DNA of 41,901 nucleotides from Oscillospiraceae bacterium. Lineage in GTDB: Bacteria; Bacillota; Clostridia; Oscillospirales; Oscillospiraceae. Location of the stretch: the NCBI GenBank assembly GCA_015067465.1, contig SVMK01000011.1, positions 1-41,901 on the forward strand, read 5' to 3'. Positions 9,401-16,358 of this stretch are shown here, one piece after another; position 1 is the stretch's first letter, and the number at the start of each line of letters is the position of its first letter. Under the pieces are notes generated by a model. The model had not been told where the DNA came from and ran no database searches. It saw nothing but the letters and a program-made list of their open reading frames with translations. The position numbers and the translations under genes were made by a program.

Positions 9401-9979
9401 ATCGGCGAGCGCAGCCTCGTCGATCATCTCGGCGGTGCTGATCTCATGAGAGGTGCGGAAACCGTCGAAGAAATGCATAAAGGGAACATGACCTTTCACA
9501 GCGGCCAGATGCGCCACGCCGGCAAGGTCGAGAATTTCCTGAACGCTGCCGGTGGAGAGCATGGCAAAGCCGGTGTTGCGGCAGCCCATCACGTCGCTGT
9601 GGTCGCCGAAGATGCTCATGGCGTGGGTGCCGACGGTGCGCGCGGCAACATGCAGCACGGCGGGCAGACGTTCGCCCGCGATGCGGTGGAGCACGGGAAT
9701 CATCAGCATCAGGCCCTGGCTGGAGGTGTAGGTGGTTGCGAGCGAGCCGGTTTGCAGCGCGCCGTGCACCGCGCCGATTGCGCCGGCCTCGGACTGCATC
9801 TCCGTGAGCGTAACGGTTTGACCGAACACATTCTTGCGGCCGGTTGCGCTCCACACATCGGTGTGCTCCGCCATCGGAGACGACGGCGTGATGGGATAGA
9901 TGGCTGCGATTTCGGTGAAGTTGTACGCAATGCGTGCGGCGGCTTCATTACCGTCGAGAGTGACAAACTTATCAGACAT
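6497..9979 (-). CDS. nifJ: Pyruvate (2-oxoacid):ferredoxin oxidoreductase, single-chain NifJ type
   Basis: MSDKFVTLDGNEAAARIAYNFTEIAAIYPITPSSPMAE; 4Fe-4S motifs CVQCNRCSLVCP and CTGCGSCAQCCP; TPP domain CAGCGETPYAKLMTQLFGDR, GGDGWAYDIGFGGLDHV. ATG 9979 preferred over TTG 9994. Confidence 0.95.
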   Translation of the reverse strand: MSDKFVTLDGNEAAARIAYNFTEIAAIYPITPSSPMAEHTDVWSATGRKNVFGQTVTLTEMQSEAGAIGAVHGALQTGSLATTYTSSQGLMLMIPVLHRIAGERLPAVLHVAARTVGTHAMSIFGDHSDVMGCRNTGFAMLSTGSVQEILDLAGVAHLAAVKGHVPFMHFFDGFRTSHEISTAEMIDEAALADMLDRDELEKFRARALNPEHPTLRSTVQNGDIYFQVREAANRFYDGLPDIVEDYFRRVSALTGRDYHLFNYYGAPDATDVVIAMGSVSGAAREAVDYLNANGRKTGFVQVHLFRPFSAEYLFKALPATVQRIAVLDRCKEMGSMGDPLYQDVCTACAATGWMVRILGGRYGLSSKDTDAAQIVSVFDNLASDNPINSFTIGITDDVTHRSLPVVSAEGLGDPAFCCKFWGLGGDGTVGANKNTIKILSDAAGLQAQAYFEYDAKKSFGVTKSHLRFAKSPIRSSYYVKRADFVACHNQSYIGQYEMAEELKPGGIFLLNCQWDGAELEKKLPNALKRYLAKNSIRFFTIDATAIAGALGLGSHTNTVLQAAFFAVTGMIAPELALERMKDAARKTYFAKGDEVIAKNVAAIEQGAGGVKEITVPAAWADLADEAPCADASLPAVVKNLLLPINRQKGDDLPVSAFAGYEDGVIDLGLTAYEKRGIAVRVPKWSAEKCVQCNRCSLVCPHAVIRPYLLSDEEKAAAPAGFDTVPANGAAKGLHFALAVSDFDCTGCGSCAQCCPADALEMVPVALTDEKKQLWDYALSISDKGEKFDRWTIKGSQFRRPLLEFSAACAGCGETPYAKLMTQLFGDRVYWANATGCSQAWGAAMPGIPYTTNARGFGPAWTNSLFENNAELCLGMFLSVRQQRERVKTQVETLAQSASGEVKSACEAYLAAYDDFDASRTASDALIAALERDGSAAAQEILARRDQLAKKTFWMYGGDGWAYDIGFGGLDHVIASGENVNVFVVDTEVYSNTGGQSSKATPIGAVAQFASSGKRSRKKDLGAIMMTYGNVYVAQVAMGADPNQLIRALKEAEAYDGPSVIIAYTPCASHGIKNGMARVQEEMKRAVDSGYWLLYRHDPTKEHPLQLDSKAPKMDYTEFLDGETRYTALRRSFPENAQTLFAAGAADAASRYEKYKKMEEA

Positions 9980-9999
9980 ATCAATAACCCTCAATTTGA

Positions 10000-10032
10000 A
10001 CAGTGTCCGTTTTCTTCGAAAGCGGACACTGT
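10000..10032. repeat. 15-bp inverted repeat (hairpin) in the ilvE-nifJ intergenic region
   Basis: ACAGTGTCCGTTTTC-TTC-GAAAGCGGACACTGT, with one T-G pair; no strong U-tract on the minus strand. Confidence 0.8.
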
Positions 10033-10048
10033 ATGTGTATATGATTGT

Positions 10049-11116
10049 TTACTTAACGGGGCAGACCCAGCCGAAGCTGTCGGGCAGCTTGCCCCACTGG
10101 ATGCCGGTGAGCGTATCGTACAGGCGCTGGGAAGTCGGGCCGATCTTGCCGCCGCAGACTTCGTATTCCACGCCCTGATACATCAGCTTGCCGATGGGGG
10201 AGATAACTGCGGCGGTGCCGCAGCCCCATGCTTCCTCCAGCGCGCCGCTCTTGGCGGCGTCGATCAGTTCGTCCACGCTCAGGCGGCGCTCTTCCACTTC
10301 GGTGCCTTCGGCGCGCAGCAGCTCAAGAATGCTCATGCGGGTGATGCCGGGGAGGATGGAGCCGTTGAGCATGGGCGTGACGATCTTGCCGTTGATTTTG
10401 AACATAACGTTCATGGCGCCGACTTCTTCGATATACTTGCGGTCAACGCCGTCGAGCCAGAGAACCTGGGAATAGCCGCGCTCTTCCGCACGCATGCCGG
10501 CGCGGGTGGATGCGCCGTAGTTGCCGCCGCACTTGGCTTCGCCGGTGCCGCCGCGAACCGCGCGAACATCCTCGTCCTCAATCATGATGCGAACGGGATT
10601 GATTCCTTCGGGATAGTAGCTGCCGGAGGGGGAGAGGATGATGAGCCACAGCGCGTGGCCAACGCCGTGCACGCCGAGGAAGTGATCGTCGCCGATCATG
10701 AACGGGCGGATATAAAGGCTGGTGCCGTCGCTGTGGGGAACCCAGTCCTTATCCAGTTCCAGCAGCGCCATCAGGGCTTCCATCGCGTCCTCAACGGGCA
10801 GCTCGGGCAGACCCATGCGGGCGGCAGAGCGGTTCATACGCTTGAAGTTTTCCTCCGGGCGGAACAGCTGGATGCTGCCGTCGGCCTTGCGGTAGGCCTT
10901 CATGCCCTCGAAAATCTCTGCGCCGTAGTGCAGGGTGGTGGATGCGGGATGGATGCTCAGATTGCCAAACGGCTCGATGCGGGCGTCGTGCCAGCCGCAG
11001 CCCTTATCCCATTCGATGATAAACATATGGTCGGTGAACACTTTGCCGAAGCCCAACTTGCTCTCATCCGCGGGCTTTGCGGCGCAATGGGCGTTTTTGG
11101 TGATTTTGATTTCCAT
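10049..11116 (-). CDS. ilvE: Branched-chain amino acid aminotransferase
   Basis: 355 aa; PASTTLHYGAEIFEGMKAYR, GTGEAKCGGNYGAST, GVDRKYIEEVGAMNVMF; typical fold-type IV BCAT motifs. Confidence 0.95.
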   Translation of the reverse strand: MEIKITKNAHCAAKPADESKLGFGKVFTDHMFIIEWDKGCGWHDARIEPFGNLSIHPASTTLHYGAEIFEGMKAYRKADGSIQLFRPEENFKRMNRSAARMGLPELPVEDAMEALMALLELDKDWVPHSDGTSLYIRPFMIGDDHFLGVHGVGHALWLIILSPSGSYYPEGINPVRIMIEDEDVRAVRGGTGEAKCGGNYGASTRAGMRAEERGYSQVLWLDGVDRKYIEEVGAMNVMFKINGKIVTPMLNGSILPGITRMSILELLRAEGTEVEERRLSVDELIDAAKSGALEEAWGCGTAAVISPIGKLMYQGVEYEVCGGKIGPTSQRLYDTLTGIQWGKLPDSFGWVCPVK

Positions 11117-11177
11117 GATATGTTCCTCCTGTATGTATGAAAAAATATTAATTCTTTTTTGGTGCCTGACTTATATT

Positions 11178-13661
11178 TTACTTTTTCAGGCCGAGTTTTT
11201 CAACTGCTTCTTCGCGCATTTTATACTTCAGAACCTTGCCGGCGGCATTCATGGGGAAAGAAGAGACAAACTCGATGTATTTTGGCACTTTGTGGCGGGC
11301 GAGACGGCCGGTGATATACTCGCGCATTTCCGGCTCGGTCATGTTCACATTGTCCTTGAGGATGATGCATGCCATGGCCTCCTCGCCGTACTTTTCGTCC
11401 GGCACGCCGATCACCTGAACGTCCCTGACGGAGGGGTGGGTGTAGATGAATTCCTCAATTTCCTTGGGGTAGAGGTTTTCACCGCCGCGGATGATCATGT
11501 CCTTCAGTCTGCCGGTGATGCGGTAGGTGCCGTCGGGGTTGCGGCAGGCCAGGTCGCCGGAATGGAGCCAGCCTTCTGCGTCGACGGTCTGCGCAGTGGC
11601 CTCGGGCATTTTATAATAGCCCTTCATCGTGTTGTAGCCGCGGGAGCAGAATTCACCGTTTACGCCGTCGGGAACTTCCAGACCGGTGTCCGGGTCAATG
11701 ACCTTGCACTGGATGTGCGGGAAAGCGTAGCCGACGGTTTCCGTGCGGAGGTCGAGCGAATCGGTCCAGGTGCTCATGGTGCTGCCGGGGGCGGATTCCG
11801 TCTGACCGTAAACGCTGACGATGCCGGTCATGTTCATCTCATCCGGATCGGCTGCGCGGCGCATCAGCTCGGGCGGGCAGCCCGCGCCGGCCATAATACC
11901 GGTGCGCATATAGGAGAAATTGGTTTTGCGGTAGTCGGCGTGGTTGAACATGGCGATAAACATGGTGGGCACGCCGTTGAAGCAGGTGATGCGCTCCTGA
12001 TTGATGCACGCGAGCGAGGATTTTGCGGAGAAATAGGGCATGGGGCACATGGTGGTGCCGTGGGTCATGGAAGCGGTCATGCTCAAAACCATGCCGAAGC
12101 AGTGGAACATCGGCACCTGAATCATCATACGGTCGGCAGTGGAAAGGCCCATGCGGTCGCCGATGCACTTGCCGTTGTTGACAACGTTGTAGTGCGTGAG
12201 CATAACGCCCTTGGGGAAGCCGGTGGTGCCGGAGGTGTACTGCATGTTGCAAACATCGTCCGGGCGCACCAGCGCGGCAAGACGGGCAACCTCTTCTGCG
12301 GGAACCATGTCTTTGCGTGCCATTGCCTCATCAAAGGTGAGGCAGCCGGGCTGGCGGAAGTCTGCCGTGATGACGTTGCGCAGGAAGGGCAGACGTTTGC
12401 AGTGGAGCGGTGCACCGGCGCGGCTGGCGGCGATTTCGGGGCAGAGTTCGTTGATAATCTCGCGATAGTTGCTGTCCAGACTGCCGTTGATCATCACCAG
12501 CGTGTGCGTGTCGCTCTGGCGCAGCAGATATTCCGCCTCGTGGATTTTGTAGGCGGTGTTCACCGTGACGAGCACCGCGCCGATTTTCACAGAGGCCCAG
12601 AACGTGATGTACCAGGCGGGAATATTTGTGGCCCAAACGGCAACCTTGCTGCCGGGACGCACGCCCAGCGAGAGCAGCGCGCGGGCAAAAGCGTCCACAT
12701 CCTCGCGGAACTCGGCATAGGTGCGCGTATAGTCGAGCGTGGTGTATTTGAAGGCGTACTGGTCGGGGAATTCCTCGGCCATGCGGTCAAGAACCTGCGG
12801 GAAGGTGAGATTGATGAGCTCGTCTTTCTTGAAAACATATTCGCCCGTGCCGTCGTGGTTGGGGTAGAGTGTGCGCTTTTTGCCGCGGGTGTTTTCGAAG
12901 CGGTGCATGTAGTTGACAAAATACGGGAAGATGACCTCGCGGTCGGTCAGATCCTCCATCCATTCGGGCTTCCACTCCAGAGAGATGAAGCCGTCATAGT
13001 CCACGGAGTAGAGCGCGCGCATCACGCCGTCCACGGGGAAAGTGCCCTCGCCGATCAGTTCGTAATCGCCCGCATCGCTGGAGTCGCGCAGGTGCACGTG
13101 CTTGACATAGGCCCCGAGATTGGTGATGGTCTGCGACGGGGTTTCGCCGAAATCGCGATAGGGGTGGTGAACATCCCAGAGCACGGCGAGCTGGTCGCAG
13201 GCAAAATGGTTGAGCAGATCGCGCAGACGCTCCGTGTCGGAGAAAATGCCGCTGGTTTTGATGAGAATGGTAACCTTTTTCTCTTCGGCGGCGGGAATCA
13301 GCTTTTCAAGCGTGGCGGTAACAAGCGGGTAGTTTTCGTGCTTTGCAAACACGGAAATATACGGAACACGCATGTCGCTTGTCACATCAATCAGCTGCAG
13401 AATTTCGGAAACGGTGGTTTCGTCTGCAACGGAGAGATCGTAGGAACTGTCGAAGCACGGGATTTTCAGGTGCTTTTCGCGCAGCTCGCGCGCGGTGGAG
13501 GCAACGGCGTATTTGTGAAACGGGCCGCCCTTGTCGTACAGCGCGGGAGTTTTAAATATATTGTATATCTCGATGCCGGCAAAGCGCATCTCAACGGCTG
13601 CGTCCACCATGTCGGACCAGCTCATATCGGCCCAGCCGCGCGTGGAAAAAGAGAGCTTCAT
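11178..13661 (-). CDS. Fusion of sugar-phosphate isomerase/epimerase-like TIM barrel (N-term) and AMP-binding acyl-CoA synthetase (C-term)
   Basis: 827 aa; N-term MKLSFSTRGWADMSWSDMVDAAVEMRFAGIEIYN..VLWDVHHPYRDFGE..VKHVHLRDS..FISLEWKPEW; C-term YTSGTTGFPKGVMLTH, YGQTESAPGSTMS, HSGDLACRNPDGTYRITGRLKDMIIRGGENLYP. ATGA overlap with the upstream gene. Confidence 0.9.
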   Translation of the reverse strand: MKLSFSTRGWADMSWSDMVDAAVEMRFAGIEIYNIFKTPALYDKGGPFHKYAVASTARELREKHLKIPCFDSSYDLSVADETTVSEILQLIDVTSDMRVPYISVFAKHENYPLVTATLEKLIPAAEEKKVTILIKTSGIFSDTERLRDLLNHFACDQLAVLWDVHHPYRDFGETPSQTITNLGAYVKHVHLRDSSDAGDYELIGEGTFPVDGVMRALYSVDYDGFISLEWKPEWMEDLTDREVIFPYFVNYMHRFENTRGKKRTLYPNHDGTGEYVFKKDELINLTFPQVLDRMAEEFPDQYAFKYTTLDYTRTYAEFREDVDAFARALLSLGVRPGSKVAVWATNIPAWYITFWASVKIGAVLVTVNTAYKIHEAEYLLRQSDTHTLVMINGSLDSNYREIINELCPEIAASRAGAPLHCKRLPFLRNVITADFRQPGCLTFDEAMARKDMVPAEEVARLAALVRPDDVCNMQYTSGTTGFPKGVMLTHYNVVNNGKCIGDRMGLSTADRMMIQVPMFHCFGMVLSMTASMTHGTTMCPMPYFSAKSSLACINQERITCFNGVPTMFIAMFNHADYRKTNFSYMRTGIMAGAGCPPELMRRAADPDEMNMTGIVSVYGQTESAPGSTMSTWTDSLDLRTETVGYAFPHIQCKVIDPDTGLEVPDGVNGEFCSRGYNTMKGYYKMPEATAQTVDAEGWLHSGDLACRNPDGTYRITGRLKDMIIRGGENLYPKEIEEFIYTHPSVRDVQVIGVPDEKYGEEAMACIILKDNVNMTEPEMREYITGRLARHKVPKYIEFVSSFPMNAAGKVLKYKMREEAVEKLGLKK

Positions 13662-15073
13662 GCCTCGGCCTCCTCATAAACGATTTTGTTCACCGCGTTG
13701 ATATAGGCGCGGATGCCTGCGCCGATCACGTCGGTGGAGATGCCGCGCCCGGCATAGATCTTGCCGCCGGCGCGCAGGCGCACAACGGTTTCGCCCATGG
13801 CCTCGCGGCCTTCGGTGACGGCGCGGATCTGGAATTCGTCCAGTTCATAGTGGCGGCCAACGATCTGCTCAATGGCCAGGAAAGATGCGTCCACAGGGCC
13901 GTCGCCGATGCAAACGCTTTCCAGCAACTGGTCGTTTTTATAAAGCTGCATGTGGCAGGTGGCGGAGATGCTGTTGCCGGCGTTGACAACATAGTTTTCC
14001 AGACGGTAAGTGGGCGGAACCTGCAGCGCGGCGGAGGCAACGATGGCGTCGAGCTCCTTCGCGCCGACGCTCTCTTTCTTCGCGGCGATGCGGCAGAACG
14101 CCTCGTAAACTTTTGCGCCGTCCTCTTCGGAGAGGTCGTAGCCCAGCTTTGCGGCTGCACTCAAAACGGCGGAGAGATCGTCGTGAACCGTCAGCTCCAG
14201 ATCACTCTGCTCCTCGCGTGTGCCGCCGTCGAAAGCGGAGGATTTGCTGCGGCCCATCTCGCACATGCGGCGGATCTGCGCAATGCCGCGCTGCAGTTCC
14301 GTTGCGCGCACATCGCAGAAAATGCCGTCGGCCTCGCCGCGGATTTTGAGGATGTGCGTGAGCTTGTCGAGCGCTGCGGTAAAGCCACCGCAGGCAGCGG
14401 CCTTCACTTCGTCGGCACCGGCCTGAACGGCAGCCATGGCGCAGGACTCGGCGATGAACAGCTCGTTGGAGCAGCGGATGCCCAGACGAATGTGCGCGGG
14501 AATCATGTCGCGGATGGCACGCACGGAATCGCGGAACTCGTCAGGCAGCATGGTGCCGGCGGTATCGCAAACGGTGACGATATCGGCACCGGACTCCACT
14601 GCGGCGTCAATGGCGCTGCGCAGAAAATCCTGCTCGCTGCGGCTGGCATCCTCGGCGACAAATTCGGTTTCACAGCCGAGGGCCTTGCACTGCGCAACAA
14701 GGCTGCGGATCATGTCCAGAATTGCGGCAGGCTTTTTATGGCAAAGATACTCCATCTGCACGGTGCTCACGGGAACCACAACCTGCAGACGGGGTTTTCT
14801 GGCCTCTTTCAGAGCGTTCCAGGCGACGGACACGGCGTTTTCGTCCTCCGAAGTCAGCGGAACGGCGATCACGCTGTCTTTTACGGCCGACGCCAGCGAT
14901 TTGATCAGAAGCGTGTCGATTCTGCGATCGACGATCGGGCTGACTTCGATTACATCGACGCCCAGCTTGTCAAGCTGCTTGGCAAGCTCGATCTTTTCGC
15001 GGAAAGAAAGCGCAAAACCGCTGGTTTCCGCAGACTGCTTCATGGTGATGTCACTGATCATAATTCTTCGCAT
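13658..15073 (-). CDS. 2-isopropylmalate synthase/homocitrate synthase family protein with degenerate active site and retained LeuA C-terminal domain
   Basis: Homologous along its length to LeuA (DITMKQSAETSGFALSFREKIELAKQLDKLGVDVIEV; C-terminal YRLENYVVNAGNSISATCHMQL..GDGPVDASFLAIEQIVG..GRGISTDVIGAGIRAYINAVN). ORF-track start 15370 runs through the T-box; ATG 15073 has SD AAAGGAG. Confidence 0.85.
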   Translation of the reverse strand: MRRIMISDITMKQSAETSGFALSFREKIELAKQLDKLGVDVIEVSPIVDRRIDTLLIKSLASAVKDSVIAVPLTSEDENAVSVAWNALKEARKPRLQVVVPVSTVQMEYLCHKKPAAILDMIRSLVAQCKALGCETEFVAEDASRSEQDFLRSAIDAAVESGADIVTVCDTAGTMLPDEFRDSVRAIRDMIPAHIRLGIRCSNELFIAESCAMAAVQAGADEVKAAACGGFTAALDKLTHILKIRGEADGIFCDVRATELQRGIAQIRRMCEMGRSKSSAFDGGTREEQSDLELTVHDDLSAVLSAAAKLGYDLSEEDGAKVYEAFCRIAAKKESVGAKELDAIVASAALQVPPTYRLENYVVNAGNSISATCHMQLYKNDQLLESVCIGDGPVDASFLAIEQIVGRHYELDEFQIRAVTEGREAMGETVVRLRAGGKIYAGRGISTDVIGAGIRAYINAVNKIVYEEAEA

Positions 15074-15116
15074 GATTCGGTTCTCCTTTTGCAATAAAGC
15101 CAGAATAACAAAAAGT

Positions 15117-15390
15117 CCCTGAAGCTGCATTTGCAGCTTCAGGGACGAAATAGACATATTTCGCGGTACCACCCTGATTATTATTCCCTCGCGGGCAATA
15201 ATCTCTTCTCGGGTTCCATCAAACCCATGGCGTTTTAACGGGGCCAGCCGGGCCAAACTACTGATCCCGGAAACGGGACGTTCGCAAGGCCTGCTCGGGA
15301 AGCAGACTGCCATTGTGATCTTCGGTGCCAGCTCACACCATCCGCCGACTCTCTGAAACGCTCCGATCACGGCATAATTCCGTCGTTGCA
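15117..15390 (-). promoter_or_regulatory. T-box leader 3, putative Leu specifier (CUG at 15305..15303)
   Basis: Minus strand CAGAGAGTCGGCGGATGGTGTGAGCTGGC; T-box AGGGTGGTACCGCGA (15176..15162); terminator CCCTGAAGCTGCAAATGCAGCTTCAGGG (15144..15117) followed by a short U-containing tract. Confidence 0.92.
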
Positions 15391-15421
15391 GTTATGATTT
15401 AATGAATTTTACAATGAAAAA

Positions 15422-15450
15422 ATTAAATCACATTCGCGCTGTGTTGTCAA
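15422..15450 (-). promoter_or_regulatory. Promoter of T-box 3 operon
   Basis: Minus strand TTGACA-17 nt-TTTAAT. Confidence 0.65.
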
Positions 15451-15559
15451 GCTGCAATTTTGCACAACGATGATAAGCTGCGACACGAAATCTCTTGACG
15501 AAGGTGAAAGGAAAAGGTAAAATAATACGATAGTTTTCTGCAAAAGGGAGGGCGAAAAA

Positions 15560-16345
15560 ATGCAATTGCCGCAGAAGCTCTCTCACGCATATATTATGGT
15601 TGCGGAGCCGGAGAAAGGCTATGCCGCCGCCCGCGATCTTGCGCAGACCATGCTCTGTGACGGCGATGCGCGCCCCTGCGGCGTTTGCCGCAACTGCCAA
15701 AAGGCGGCGAAGGGCATCCATCCCGATGTGATCACCGTCACCCGCCTGACGGACGACAAGGGAAAACTCAAGCGCGAAATCTATGTTGAGCAGATCCGCG
15801 AGATTGTTGCGGATGCGGCGGTGGTGCCCAACGAAGCGGATATCAAAGTCTATATTATCCGCGATGCGGGCATGATGAATTCCGCGGCGCAGAACGCGCT
15901 GCTGAAAATTCTGGAGGAGCCGGCCCGCTTTGTTGCGTTCATTCTGGTAACTGATGCTGCGGAAGCCCTGCTGGAAACGGTTCGCTCCCGCTGCGTGGTG
16001 CGCTATTGCGGCGGAAACGAAGCCGAACCGGGCGCCGAAGCACGTGGGCGCGCTGAGCGCTTTCTGGATGCGGCGCTCTCCGGCGCAAAGCTCACGCTGC
16101 TGAGCTTTGCAAACGAACATGCCGAACTCGGCAATGCGGAAATGCTGGAATTCGTTCTGGCGGCGCAGCTTTTGCTGACGGATATGCTCTGCGGCCGCCT
16201 GCCGGCGCGCCTGCGTGCTCCGGCGGAGCTGATGCGCCTTGCATCGCTGATGAAAAAGGCGGAGGAGTATCTCCGCTTCAATGTCAGCACCAAACATGTA
16301 CTCGGTCTGCTCGCGGTGGATGCGGCGGATCTGACCACACAATGA
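15560..16345 (+). CDS. holB: DNA polymerase III delta' subunit-like protein
   Basis: CGVCRNCQKAAKGIHPDV zinc motif, IYVEQIREIVADAAVVP, NSAAQNALLKILEEPA; SD AGGGAGGG upstream. Confidence 0.85.
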   Translation: MQLPQKLSHAYIMVAEPEKGYAAARDLAQTMLCDGDARPCGVCRNCQKAAKGIHPDVITVTRLTDDKGKLKREIYVEQIREIVADAAVVPNEADIKVYIIRDAGMMNSAAQNALLKILEEPARFVAFILVTDAAEALLETVRSRCVVRYCGGNEAEPGAEARGRAERFLDAALSGAKLTLLSFANEHAELGNAEMLEFVLAAQLLLTDMLCGRLPARLRAPAELMRLASLMKKAEEYLRFNVSTKHVLGLLAVDAADLTTQ

Positions 16346-16358
16346 GAGGAAACATCTG

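Noticed and set aside
6395-11140. 1581-aa plus-strand ORF antisense to nifJ and ilvE
   Set aside because: Mirror ORF caused by GC-biased codon usage; no family-like motifs or start signals, while both minus-strand genes are unmistakable.
10935-13679. 914-aa plus-strand ORF antisense to the TIM-ligase gene
   Set aside because: Same antisense artefact; composition is low-information and H/G/A/V-rich.
13658-15370. Long N-terminal extension of the LeuA-like ORF (start 15370)
   Set aside because: It translates the T-box leader; a good SD precedes ATG 15073.
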